Of a stretch of 64,000 nucleotides of DNA, positions 47,650 to 59,663 are shown in pieces. Position 1 is the first letter of the stretch; each line of letters opens with the position of its first letter. Below the pieces are notes generated by a model that worked only from the letters and a program-made list of their open reading frames with translations, was not told where the DNA came from and made no database searches. Position numbers and translations under genes: made by a program. The DNA lies in the NCBI GenBank assembly GCA_026225945.1, contig JAMJFZ010000199.1:67434501-67498500 (forward strand), written 5' to 3'. Source of the DNA: Cricetomys ansorgei. Taxonomy: Eukaryota > Chordata > Mammalia > Rodentia > Nesomyidae.

Positions 47650-48517
47650 AATAAAAAAGTCCAGTGCCAAGAGGAATACCTCTCCTCCACTTGTTGGTCA
47701 GAGGTGCCCTGGAAACCTTCCAAACAATACAGACTGTTGCCATTGCTCTTGGTTGCCCACCAGAATTTGATTGTCAGACCCTATTGATGAAGACTCAACA
47801 TACTTTGGTCACAGGATGTAGAAAAATCAAGTTGGTACTAACAAGGAAGTATGCTCCCTGCTGGCTAGCTTTCAAAGTAGTAGGAGGTCATATGCAGACT
47901 GCTAGAGAGAAAAGTCATCAATAATTTTACCAGTTTGAACCTGTGAGCTACAATGTTGACCAGTCTACAAGATGTGCCATGGGTGCAGGAAGTTATTGGG
48001 ATAACCAGTCACTTTTCAATTAGATTTAAAACCCACACTCCAGTAGGAAATACATTCCCTGTAAGGTAAACTTGGCCAAGAATTCGTGGCTGAGGATATC
48101 ATAGAACCAGGGGAGAACCTAGTGCTATTATTTTGCCAAATAGGCATACTACCAAGCAGCTCTCTAAATTTGTGTCTCTATACCCATAGACTGGTGCATC
48201 TCGCAGATATCATCAGAGAAGTTTCTTTGTGTGGGCAGTGATTAAAATCACAACTGGTCAAAGTGCAAAGAATAAGTGCCTGTGGAGTGCTCAGCCTCAT
48301 CCCCAGGGGTCAATATCATCATGGAAGAAAGGACGGAATGATTCTAAGAGCCAGAAATCAGGGAGGACCATAGCAAAACAGTATCTTCTGGATGATACAG
48401 GACTGCCACACTCATGAATTCATTGTAGCTATGGGTACCTGTGTAAGATCAGACAAGATCAAGCCAGTCAACACTCTAGCATAGAGTGGGAGGGTCTTGT
48501 GAGCCCCCACCACTAAT
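47650..48517 (+). mobile_element. Lx-type L1 3' UTR, left part
   Basis: AGTCCAGTGCCAAGAGGAAT, CCATTGCTCTTGGTTGCCCA, CTACAAGATGTGCCATGGGT, AGAATAAGTGCCTGTGGAGT and CTTGTGAGCCCCCACCACTA match the Lx 3' UTR in order. An ORR1 LTR interrupts it at 48518. Confidence 0.85.
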
Positions 48518-48775
48518 TGTGCTGGCTAGTCTTATGTCAACTTGACACAAGCAAGAGTTACTTGAAAAGAGGAAACCACAATTGAGAAAATACCTCCATA
48601 AAATCCAGCTGTAAGGCATTTTCTTAATTAGCAATTGATGAAGGAGGGCCCAACCACTGTGGGTCTTGCCATTCCTGAGATGATAGTTCTGTGTTCTATA
48701 AGAAAGCAGGTGAGCAAGCCAGAGGAAGCAAGCCAGTGAGCAGCACCTCTCCATGGCCTCTGTATCAGTTCCTAT
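48518..48775 (+). mobile_element. ORR1-type MaLR LTR, 5' part
   Basis: It starts TGTGCTGGCTAGTCTTATGT and continues with GTCAACTTGACACAAGCAAG, ATTGAGAAAATACCTCCATA and AGCAGCACCTCTCCATGGCC, the ORR1 hallmark. A second LTR-like element breaks it at 48776, and the remainder is at 49848-50001. Confidence 0.87.
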
Positions 48776-49847
48776 TGCTGCAGCAATGACCAATGGATAT
48801 GGCAAAAAGCCATGAAGCCAGCTCAGCTGTTTGACACAGTTCTAGCAAAGATGAGCTGAATGCTGTGGTCACTGTCATGCTGTCTCTCACTTTCAGTTTT
48901 GGTCTCTATGTGTTGCATTGCTAGGGGACATATTTGCATTATGATTCACTTATGTCTTTACCAGAGACAATTATTTCTGAGTCGCTTTAGGAAAATCCTA
49001 ATTATTATTGCCCCTTCTGCTTTCAGTAAATTAACCTTGTCTGACCTTATGCAGGAATCTTCCTTAAGTCTTGGAGATTGTGATAAGCACCAAATATGCT
49101 AGGAAGTTTTCTATGAGGCTCTGGCTCTAGGATCTTCCTGGTGCATCTATCCCTGAGCAAACTCAGGAATGAGGCAGTCAAGGCAATGTAAACTTTGGAA
49201 AAACTGATGAGCCCCAGGCATCCAGGAGAAGTTGAGGCAGATCAGAGGCCTCCTCCTACATATGCCCAGAGTTTCCTGGATATGTACCTTATGAGATGGA
49301 GGAGGGTGCACATGATATGCCCCCCAAGCCCTGGAGAAAAAGGAACTTAGTAACTTAGATTTCCTAAAACAACCTATACCCTACATATTAGTATGATATA
49401 AAAGAAAAAAGAATTAGACATAAGGAATTTCCATGTATATAAAGATTGGCTTACATCAGGATATGGTGAGGTCACTTAACTAGGAAACAAAAGGAATTCT
49501 CTTAAACAAACAGATTTTTATAGAGATCATAAAAGCAAGTCAGCTGCAGAGGCATTAAGCCTGAGAAAGATTTCTGGTTATATTTTAAACCACTGAACTT
49601 TAATTATACATTGTACAAGGCTTGGGGACTCACCTGAACTGGCTCAGATGTTTACAAAATGATATGATCATTGGAAACCATGAGTTTGTCTTTGTCTTGT
49701 GAAATCTATATAAATAAAAAAACACCCTGATTGCCCATCAGTTAGAGCTGTAAGATCCTTCTAGTCTAGGTGTCTAACTCAATCTCCCTTTATTTACTCC
49801 TTATGTCCTCTCTGGACCTTGTTGACTGCCAAGGCTGGCCTCTGGCA
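48776..49847 (+). mobile_element. 1.07-kb LTR-like insertion inside ORR1
   Basis: The insert begins TGCTGCAGCAATGACC and ends CTCTGGCA (TG...CA). TCCTAT (48770-48775) and TCCTGT (49848-49853) flank it as a 6-base target duplication with one mismatch. TATATAAATAAA near 49708-49718 could serve as TATA box plus poly(A) signal. It contains no retroviral gene. The 80-residue ORF at 48860-49102 shows no domain. I do not recognise the family. Confidence 0.68.
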
Positions 49848-50001
49848 TCCTGTCTCCAGGATCCTTCTCTGTTTGAGTGTCTGTTCCAATTAACTTCAAT
49901 GATGAACAGTGCTGTGGAAGTGTAAGCTGAATAAACCCTTTCTGCAGTTTGATTTTTGGTTGTGGTGTCTTGTTGCAGCAATAGAAAACTTAACTAAGTC
50001 A
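49848..50001 (+). mobile_element. ORR1-type MaLR LTR, 3' part
   Basis: CTGTCTCCAGGATCCTTCTC, GGAAGTGTAAGCTGAATAAA (with AATAAA) and GCAGCAATAGAAAACTTAAC complete the ORR1 LTR and end AAGTCA. Joined to 48518-48775, the LTR is about 412 bases, a normal length. Confidence 0.87.
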
Positions 50002-50100
50002 GTCATGAAGCATTGATGAGAGAGAAGGAATTCCACAAGGCCAAATGGTAGGTAACCAGTTGAGAAAGATCTACCATTGAGAGGGATGAGGAAGAGGAGA
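50002..50100 (+). mobile_element. Lx-type L1 3' UTR, right part
   Basis: GCATTGATGAGAGAGAAGGA and AATGGTAGGTAACCAGTTGA resemble the Lx segment expected after the ORR1 insertion point. The distal end is unclear. Confidence 0.55.
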
Positions 50101-51995
50101 AGGAGGAAGAAGATGATAGGTAAAGAAAGATATGAAGGTAAAGATGACCCTTGGGAGAGTATTGAGAACATAGATTTGACTAATGAAGGACAGAGGGCAC
50201 AGTGGGAGGGTTCAGGGTTGCAATGAAGTGGGATTGGAGCCTACAGGAATGCATAGATGGAGGACAGGCAGACAAACACAGAATGGAGAATCCACTGTCA
50301 CATAGTATTTTTAGTAGGGAAGCAACTTCACTTAAGCATTCAAATCAGTTTAATGATCTCATTTATGATGAGTCTAAGAAAGTTTCTGGCAGTGACAAGC
50401 ATGCACATGATTTTCCTAAGAATTGATTTTGAAGACTAAGGGAGGCAGGCACCTGAGACATGGGTATGGATGTTGCTGAGTTGGCACAAGTGTAATTTGT
50501 GTCTGTGAGCAGAGAGATTGTGAGAGTAGTAAGGAGGGTGAAGAGTAGAGCCCAACTTTAGGAATGCCATATTGCCAAAAACTGAACAAAGCGGTGCCTA
50601 GAGTCCTGAAGACAGCTATGAGAATCACTTCAGAGAAAGTTCTTCATGCTCAATGTACACATAACCATTGGATACAGACTTTTCTGCTCTATGCATCAAA
50701 TAGAAAGTTTCAAGTTTCCACTTACTTCCAAATCTGATTCCTCATGTGAAATGGGAACTTACTCATCTTTGTACAAGAAAATCTCTTTGGGCTTTGTCAT
50801 AGCTCCCATCCTCCTGCTCCCTCAAACTCTTGATGGGTCTGTGAATGGGTCATTCCCTGGTGTCGGGTCAGGTCTCCAGTGTCCTATCTGCCTCTTCCTT
50901 CCTGGTTTCTTCCCCAAACTGATCATGCAGCAGACATCCTGCTAATGACCCTGGGCTAGTAATCTGGATAAATAGAGTACTGAGCAGTTTTCTGTGACTA
51001 GATTCTCCTTGCTCACATTGAAGAAAGGGATGTACCCCAAGCTGGAGAAAAAAATATAGTTCAAGTTTATAAATAGATGCTATAAAAAACATTAGCCCCT
51101 CCACATATGTGCATGTGAAAGATCACTTGATCAATATATACTATTGGACAGATGGAGCAGGTGATTGTGTTTCTCGAGTAAATAGCATAGGTTATAATGA
51201 GCAACCGAGAGAGAAGAGAAGAAATATTAACCATGATTCATTCCACAAATTGCAGGTGGGATGAGTAGCTCTTCAGCATCTTGATTAGATTTTAATCTTG
51301 TTTTAGCAGCAGCAGATCAAGTTAATGTTTGCTCGGTGCAATAACAGCACATGGATTGACACACAGGTAATTACGCTATTTATCTTCTTCCAAAATTCTC
51401 TCAACTGGGGAACTGTGATTATACAGTGCTTGAGAAGAATGAGGACAAAAAGTTACACTACACTGATGAGAGAAAAGAGCAAGAAGTTCTTGATAAATAA
51501 CATTGGTGTAGAGCCTGAGAGACTTGTCCTTGTAGATGGAAGTGCAACTGGTTTCTTGGGGTGCTCTTTTCCAGGAAATTCCAAGGCTGCCTGTTTCAGG
51601 ACTTGGGGCTTGAGAAAGTCTGGGCTAATGCATCTCTCCTGACTCAGCATTTCCCCACTTTCTGGTCCCTTCTTCTCCACTGCAGCCTCCTCCTTGTTTA
51701 AAGTAAGTCTGCTACCTTCATATTCTTTCTCCTTTGAATGTCACTTTTGTATTCTTTTACTTACAAAATAACCAAAAGCGCTAAAGGACTCAATGAGTGA
51801 AGGAAAAAAAAGAGGACATACATTTTATGAGAAAAGGAGGGTTATATGCGAAGGTTTGTAAGGAAGAAAGGGAAGGTGGAAATGATGAAATTATATTATA
51901 ATCTCAAAAAGAAAAGAGAACTTAATATATATGCACATTTAAAGGTATTGTGTATAATTTCAGGTGAATACAAAGTAATATGATTCTTGAGGCTT
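50101..51995. other. Unassigned intergenic stretch
   Basis: A GA-rich patch lies near 50090-50120. ORFs up to 105 residues have no domain. Confidence 0.45.
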
Positions 51996-51999
51996 TATC

Positions 52000-52370
52000 T
52001 GAAAAGAAGATATGGAATCTCAAAGCAATCTGAGTTTTCATTTCCTTGATAGAAGTATGGTGAACATTTCATTTTTTTGGAATGTGTCTCAGCCACTTGT
52101 ATTTCATCTTTGAAAACAGTCTGTTTAGTTCCATGCCACAGTTTTTAATTGGGTTGTTTGATTTCTTGATGCTTAGGCTCTTTTTTATGTCTTTTTATAT
52201 TCTATATATTCTAGATGCTAACACTCAGATGTAGCTGGCAAAGTTATTTTTTTTTGTTTTTTGTTTTTTGTTTTTCCCATTCTGTAGATCTAGAAAGACA
52301 AAAGATGAAATGCCTTCTCTCATTTGTTGATGTTATCTTTGGATCTTCAGATATGTGTGTTCCATTTGGA
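52000..52370 (-). mobile_element. L1 ORF2 3' portion, antisense
   Basis: GTTTTTAATTGGGTTGTTTG, TTCTTGATGCTTAGGCTC, AACACTCAGATGTAGCTGGC and TTTCCCATTCTGTAGATCTA are the reversed ORF2 segment several hundred bases before the stop codon. It abuts an Lx 3' UTR in the opposite direction, as in 5'-inverted L1 insertions. Multiple stops. Confidence 0.82.
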
Positions 52371-52374
52371 ATGC

Positions 52375-53830
52375 TCATAGAGGTCAGGAAATTACTAAAG
52401 GGTCATCAGAGGGGATTTCAAAGGAATGGGAAGAGAACACAATGGTATACATGGTGAGCAGGGAATGATGGAACATAGGGGTTAAATGAAGTATGGGATA
52501 TGAGGGCAGGGTGAAGGAGGAAAACAGTGAAGGATAGCTAACTCTAAAGATATTTTGAAAGTTATACAGAAACCTACTACAGTAGAAGCTTAAAATATAT
52601 ACATATACATACACAAAAGAGTTTAAATGGATTTACTCTATAATGGACAACAATGCCCCTACGAGATACTATAGGCTAGCAAGAAATCCAATGCCAAGGA
52701 TAGGTTACCTCTTTTGGAGTTGTTGGCCAGTGAGATCCCACAGACCCCTAAACATTGCAGACTATTGCCATTGATTTTGGCCGCCTTCAAGAACCCTTTG
52801 GTAAGACCCTATTGCTGAAAACGCCACATACTTGACTCATGGAACATGTGGAAATCAAGGAGGTCCTCACTCCTACTGGATAGGTTTCACTCCTACTGGA
52901 TAGCTTTTGTAATGCTGGGAAGTGCTATGCATGCTACCAATGGAAAAGTTACCATCAGTTTATTCAACTGTGAACATTGCAAGCCACAACACCAGCCTGG
53001 CAAAGTTTGTCTACTGGTGCAACAGTGATACGAATGTCCCACAAGTAAACAAGCACTTTCTTATTGAATTTAAGGTCCACTCCACAAGTTAAAACCCATA
53101 CCTGGTACCAACATTGAGGTCAAGAACCTGTGGCTAGACAAGCCATAGGCCCTAAAGGAAAACCTATTTCTATTACTCTACTAAATGGGCATAGTATTAA
53201 ACTGATTCCTAATGATTTTTCATCATATCCATACACAGGTGCATCTCTCAAACCTCATAAAAGAAGCTTCTTTTTGCAGCAGATGGTAATGAAGCCAACA
53301 GAGAATAAGAGGCAGCAGAATGCTTGTCCTTAAACAGTACTTCTATTCTTATATCTCCTTGCCCCAACACTCAGAGAACGTTGTGGAAGAGAGGGCAGAA
53401 AGATTGTAAGAGAAGAAATGGTTGAAGACTACAAGGAAATACAGTGTTATGTGAACACAAAAGGGTAGCTGCATGTATGAACTTAGTTTTGACAGCATGC
53501 ACAAGATCTGTGCAAGCTCAAAACAGACAAAATCCCAGCATAGAGAGGAGGTAGGTAGGAAATCCATCCATAGCTAAAGAGCAATTGGCCACTGATAGCT
53601 TCTGAGAGAGGGAGAGTCAGTATTTTAAGGACATGGCCCCTAGTGTGTTGACCCTAGTTCCCAATAGATGGCCACACAACTAACAGTATATGGGCAATAC
53701 CAACTGTACTTGACAAAAAAAAAAGAGAGAGGATACAATGCTGTGTGGGTACAGGAAGTACATGAGTGTGGGAGGAGTTGAAGGAGGGGATGAATATGGT
53801 CAAAACATAACACAGTTCATGGGTTAGTAC
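52375..53830 (+). mobile_element. Lx-type L1 3' UTR
   Basis: ATATACATATACATACACAA, CCAATGCCAAGGATAGGTTA, GCAGACTATTGCCATTGATT, AAGAAGCTTCTTTTTGCAGC, GAGAACGTTGTGGAAGAGAG and GGAGGAGTTGAAGGAGGGGA follow the Lx 3' UTR from start to end. It contains a 20-base-period internal duplication at 52867-52903. Confidence 0.87.
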
Positions 53831-53866
53831 CACCCATAGTTAGGGGGGAAATTTCTTCCTCAATTA

Positions 53867-53952
53867 AACATCTCTGGAAAGTCCCTCACAGACATACCCA
53901 ATGGTGTGTGTCCTAGGTGACTATAAATTCAGTCAAGTTCACAATAAAAAAG
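53867..53952 (-). mobile_element. MaLR LTR fragment, antisense
   Basis: GTCCCTCACAGACATACCCA, GTCCTAGGTGACTATAAATT and CAGTCAAGTTCACAAT match the distal piece of a reversed rodent MaLR LTR. Confidence 0.6.
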
Positions 53953-55195
53953 TAAACCTCACAGCATAAAGGTTGAACATTCCTCCTAATCCTCTTCTCT
54001 TCAAGGCTCAGCAAACTCAAATTCAGGGACCATGCTATCTCTTTCCCTTTCTCTCTTTAAGTCCTCCATAGCTAACTGTAGTTCAGGCAGCTGCTGTTGG
54101 CCTATTGTTGATTTCATAGGCCCCTGGAAACACTAGTCAAGGGACAAAAGGGACAGGAAAAGGTAGTGATAAACACTAGAGATATACACTGAGCCCATTT
54201 CTGAGGTGGCTGTAGACTGGGGAGAGTTTGGTCATGAGGCAGAGAGAAGGCTCCATTGGATCTGGAAAGAATATACCACACGCAGGTTCTGCCTCTGAAG
54301 AGCATCTCTGCTCATGCAGGGCCTACAGCTGAAGCAGCCTCAAGGCATCCCTGTGAGGTCCCTTAGCCTGGGACGTGCAAATAACAGAAGGAATTCCTTG
54401 AATCACTACACTGTTATCATCTTGGACATACATTCCTCGCTCTGGGTCTCAGGTTTCTGCCTGTGTTCTAGTACAGGGGCAGACACCAGCTCCAAGGGCC
54501 CTTTGTATTTCTCTAATGCCCTATTTTTTTTTCTTTACTTGGTAATCTGGCCAACTTGCTAGATAAACTTGCCTGTTAACTCACCCAAGCCAGAGAGACA
54601 GTTTGGTTTTCTTGATTAATGCACTGCCCCTAGCCCTAGACATACCACCACCCCATGGAGGCATTTGCATGGAGGTGAGGTGGAATTATGGATGTGCTGC
54701 AGATCTTTCAAAAAATACTAGAAATAATACATGAAATGAATAAATAATAAATGAAAGATTTTTTTAAAAATTCTAAATCAATGCAGAAAAATCCACAGAG
54801 AATAAATTACTACACTCAAAATAAGGACAACATTGGTATTTTTTAACTTATTCTTTTGCCTTAGGCAAAAAAAAATATGACTTGACACTGCATCCTTATT
54901 GATCCTGTCTTGATATACACTGCTGTCTTTCATATTATTAACTCACTGAAAACCCCAGGGATTATGATTACCTCTCCACTCACAGGCAGAGAGGTCAGAT
55001 GACTTTGCCTGGAGGCTACTGACTGCCTCTGACACTAATCTCCACACATGCATCTCCTTTTCAGTGGTGCCAGTCTAAAGGTGCTCACAGGCCCTGAATG
55101 AGGAGAGAACGGTTTCTCTCTTAGTCATTATGCTTCCATTTTAATACGTAATAGAGGATGTCTCAGCATATTCAACTATGAATTCTCAGATATTT
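53953..55195. other. Unassigned intergenic stretch
   Basis: No gene. A 17-base palindrome is centred near 54862. Confidence 0.5.
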
Positions 55196-55199
55196 ACCT

Positions 55200-55563
55200 C
55201 AGTTGCATTCCCTGTTGCAGGGGTAAAATAGCCTGACCAAAGCAACTTATGGAGAAACGGTTTATTTGCCTCAGAAGTACAGATTACCTGGCATTGTTGT
55301 AGGGAAGTCAAAGTGGCAAGAACTAGAAGGAGCTAGACACATCAATCAAAAGCATAGAGTAATGAGTTATGTCATGCATGATGGTTCTCCAATGGTTTTT
55401 ACCACTCATAAAATTAAAATCCCCAAGCCAAAGGAATGCTACCCCTCACAGTGGACTGGCCCTCCCACATCAACTAAGGCAATTAAGGTAATCTCTTATA
55501 CTCTCAGTGTTTCTCTTCATATGTGATTCTATGTTGTGTCATGCTGACAATTAAAATTAAGCA
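55200..55563 (-). mobile_element. MaLR LTR (ORR1/MT-like), antisense
   Basis: ATAGCCTGACCAAAGCAACT, GGAGAAACGGTTTATTTGCC, CAGTGGACTGGCCCTCCCAC, AAGGCAATTAAGGTAATCTC and ATGCTGACAATTAAAATTAA follow a reversed rodent MaLR LTR. The 86-residue ORF at 55266-55526 is LTR-derived. Confidence 0.7.
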
Positions 55564-58500
55564 TGATAATACTGCTACTTATGAAGAAGCCCAGTTAGTT
55601 AAGGTAAAAGAAGGATGCTGAGTTAAGTAAAGGGACCAAGGTGACTCCTGGATAGGGCAGCAAGATGGGTTCTGAGGCCACTTCTTCCCTATTTCCCTCA
55701 GGCAATTCACATCCCACTTCTGAGCCTTGGTTGTTCCTGCTATGGAGTGGCTCCAAGCTGCCCTGCAGCCTAGATACATTGCCCTTGTGAAGTCATTATT
55801 ACCTTACAGGAGCTCATGATCACTTGGGATCAGAACAGACTGACCCTGCGTGTCGTCTCAGACTTTGAGTAGGTTTCTTTTGCCTCTACTTGGATCATGG
55901 ATACCCCCTGGCTATCACCAGAAGCCTTGGCTCTCCTCTAGATTCCGGAGAAGACATGGCTAATAAAATCTAACCACACGAGACTTGGCCTCATGCATCT
56001 GTACCATGATGCCAGTCTAGTTACTTCAACTCTAGTAGGTCCAGGAATGTATCAAATCCATGAAAGCCTGGCAAGAGCTGAACCTCTGACCTTTCACCTA
56101 TGGCTTTGGCTTGTCAGATAGCAGCAACTCCAGGTCTTCATCCCATTAGAGCTCTATTGGAGTAGAACTTGGAGTGCTGCTGTACCAAGAGAAAGAGAGA
56201 GAGTGCACACAGGCTCTGTCTTGATCCTGCTACACACTTGCTGCTGAGCCTTGCATAAGGTGCTTCACCTCTCACAATTCTTGTAGGGTTCATCTTTCCC
56301 ATGAAAGCGGATTACATATCTGTCTCCTAGCTGTCGACACCATAGGTGCATGAAATAAAGTCTGCTCAATGTCTTGGCCATCATCCAACATTTAGAAGAC
56401 AACTCACAATAACTATGTCTCCTCCTCTACATCCTACTCAGCTCTGACCAACCTGGGACCTATTTCATCTGTGTTTCTCTTGACAACTGCCTGGTACCCT
56501 GTGACCTTTCCCTGTGTTATCCCATTACTGACATAACTTCCATGAGTTATGGTATTATCTCCAGTTTGTTTCTATTCTGTAGTGTTCCTAGACCCTGACA
56601 GCACCCACTGTGCCCTGAAAAACCCTCTCATGAAGAGAATCATGTTCTCTGTGGCTATGCTCTTCCTATTACAACACCTCCATATATGCCAGCTGAAAGC
56701 TACCATTCTCTCAATAAGTTCATCCATCCTTTTTTGACTCCCCTCTGGCGTGTCCAATCCAGCTGCCATGCCTGGCAGCATCTCCTGCAGGTGGGGAATC
56801 ACAGGTCCTCATTTACCACAGGCTATATCCAGACTCTGCTGACTAACCTCTAGGTTCTATCAGTGCCTTCTCTGCTCTGGGACATGGGGAGCTGAGTGTG
56901 GCTGTGGGCTGTCCTTCCATCTATGAGATCCATCATCCTATCTATGCTGAGGAGGGATGTGTCACATTCGTCAGGGCTCTGCACACCCCAAAATGATTTC
57001 CTTCTATGGGTTCCCATCAAAATCAGGTCCCTTTTGCTCCCTGGAAACATTGAGAACTAAACAGCCTCATTGTGAAATAGAAGGGCCATCTCTTTACTGA
57101 ATAATTAAAACTGTATCAGTCCCAAACTGAACACAGTCATCACATCAGTATAGTCAGATAGAAGGAAGACCTTGCTTCCTGAGAGCCTAAAGGCCATGCA
57201 GGGCTTGGCTACCAATTGCGTGGCCAGGGCAATACATCTCTCTGGTTTTAATATTGTTAATTATCAAAACAAGGCTAGAAAAAACCACTCCTTACAATTG
57301 TGAAAAGAAGGGTATAGGCACATAGTAGGTATAACAACTGCCAGGTGATATTTGTACTTTTCCTATCCAGTATTCTATAATATTTATAGATCTTATCTAA
57401 TCAAATTAAAATTTGAGATTCTGTTTATACATGTGTTCCACTGTGTTGCTTAAAGGAATACTTTCTTTTGGAGTTACAAATGCACTAATCTCACCAGACT
57501 TTCAGCTCTTTCAGGATTGGCCTGTGACTTGTCCTCTTTAGTATCTCGGCACCAGGCAGTATATTTGTGAGGCTTAAAGGATGTCTAAGTCTGCTGCATC
57601 TCACCCACTGAGACCTTCTTAGCAGAGGAGCTGCAGTAGGAGCCAGCACAGCCCTTCCTGCTGGTGTCTCTATTCTTCTGTGACTAAAGAGGGCATTCCA
57701 GAAGGAAGCCAAGGTGAGAGCAGGCCAGCCAACATGGGAGCTGTCTCCATGGCAACAGCTTCTTCATTACACAAAAATGTACTGACTCATTATGCAGTCA
57801 AAGGTCAAGTTGTCCAGGTGAGGCCTCCTTGTCGAACACATCTCTCAGAACCATTCATCTTCCTTATCAGTCTCTCTTTCCTCAACCTCAGAGCTGTCAG
57901 TCTCCTCAGCCATTGAGAGCACCTGATCATGTCCATCTGTAGCAGTAGGGAATAGGTCTGGACATGGTGGTTGTAGCATTGCTTTGCACCCTTTTAGGCC
58001 ACCAATGTCTTGAGGACAATCTTAGCCCTCACCCCACACTTTTATCTCAATCACCCCATTTCATTTCTCAATAAAGGAATCTCTCAGATAGCCCTGGGTC
58101 TTTAAATTGCTTCACAATTCTACTATCTATAACCTTACACAGTATGGCACAGTATTTGTTCCTACAAAATATTGGTGAGGATCCTGAGATGGACCTTCAC
58201 AATGGTAAGAAGAGGAAAGGCAAGGAAACAACAGTGGCCCTGATACAGCACCTCCAGCCACATCATAGAGCAGCCAGAAGTACTCCCTGTCAGGGCATCT
58301 CCTTTACCTGTGTGGCATTTTTGAGTAGCTCATTTGCCCATCCCTCTGCATACAATCAGGTGGGCTCAGATTCTCTTAGAAAATGCTGGCAGAAAGCCAC
58401 CAATTCCTCAGCCCCAAGCTGTAGGTTGTGGGCCTAGGGGATGCACATGTCTCTGCAGGTCGAGTCACTGATTGGGTACTGGGGAACATTCTCCAGGTAG

Positions 58501-58750
58501 CTGGACACCTGACTTGTGTATGTCCTAGTATGAATCATTTTAAACTTGAAGAACCTCTGTCTCATGGTGAAGGACCATCCATTGAACTTTAAATATGACA
58601 CATTATGTTTTGTTTTCTTCCCATCTTACCCATGATCCCTCTTGGTTAGGATAAGGACACTGGAACTGTTGCAATCCAGGACCCAAGGATGGTCAAGCAT
58701 CTGATAAATAGCTGTGAGCTACTGTATACAAGAAAACTCAATATTAAAAT
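55564..58750. other. Unassigned intergenic stretch
   Basis: No recognisable repeat or gene. A candidate RFX site lies at 57743-57756. ORFs of 60-97 residues show no domains. Confidence 0.45.
57743..57756. promoter_or_regulatory. Candidate RFX X-box
   Basis: GTCTCCATGGCAAC (reverse complement GTTGCCATGGAGAC) has the two-half-site form bound by RFX factors. This is motif evidence only. Confidence 0.4.
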
Positions 58751-58751
58751 C

Positions 58752-59005
58752 AGGTTTTAAAAAATGGCAAAAAAATCTCTGAATAGACATCTTACCAAAG
58801 AAGACATACACATGAGGAATGAGAATGAACAAAGATGCTTAATGCCATGTGTTACCAAGATAATCAAGATAAGTAGTACTTCCATGCACCTAAGAGTCAA
58901 GATCAAAAAGCTACATAAAAGGTATAGGTAAGGTATAAGTGCTGGCTGCTTACAATGTAGATCCATCAACTCTAGCAACTGTGTACTCTACAGTGGAATT
59001 TTGAT
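58752..59005 (+). mobile_element. L1 ORF2 3' fragment (decayed)
   Basis: CTGAATAGACATCTTACCAA and AGAAGACATACACATGAGGA match L1 ORF2 near its 3' end. GTACTCTACAGTGGAATTTT follows in the expected order. No open frame. Confidence 0.75.
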
Positions 59006-59205
59006 AGGAAAGGATAGGTATGCTTGTACACAAGGCATACATAGGACATTTTACTACTTTCTCCTTAATTTTTCTGTGAACTTAAAATTTCCTTAACTGT
59101 AATCCATTTATAATAGTAACAAAAGCATGAAATAATAAAATAAAAACAAATGTTAGAGGAATTTATGCTTTGTCAGGGTAAATATTTTATCCCCAAATTC
59201 TTGGC
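59006..59205. other. Unassigned AT-rich sequence
   Basis: Possibly old L1 3' UTR. Nothing firm. Confidence 0.4.
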
Positions 59206-59206
59206 A

Positions 59207-59253
59207 CGCGCGCGCACACACACGCACACACACATACACACACACATGCACAC

Positions 59254-59304
<51 letters not shown>
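59207..59304. repeat. Compound (GC)n(CA)n(GA)n microsatellite
   Basis: A short CGCGCGCG core, then CA units, then about 22 GA units. Confidence 0.96.
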
Positions 59305-59305
<1 letters not shown>

Positions 59306-59663
59306 CTCTCTTGCTGTAGGTCATGCTCTCACTGGAGCAGAGTTCTGAGTTGAGATTGCTACAAACAAAAACATTAGATTACTTTGACATCTCATGTAGT
59401 GTTGAAGACAAGTGAATTGGCAGATGCAAAAGAAGCTCTAAAGAATGTCTCTCCTACACAGCTGTTTATGCTGCCTCCCCCAGTCCTACCACCAATCCAT
59501 CTTGTACATCAGCACCAACTTGCTGAACAGGAGGAGCAGGCCTCAGATCTTATTTTTAAAATCCCTACAATCTTCAGCCTTCTTTGGATGCTTGTATTTC
59601 TAGTTTGCTTGTTGAATTAATGCTGTGTAAGCGTGAGGAGCTGGCCACTTGGATGAGTGGACA
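59305..59663. other. Unassigned intergenic stretch
   Basis: The 78-residue ORF at 59384-59620 has a hydrophobic C-terminus but no recognisable domain. Confidence 0.45.
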
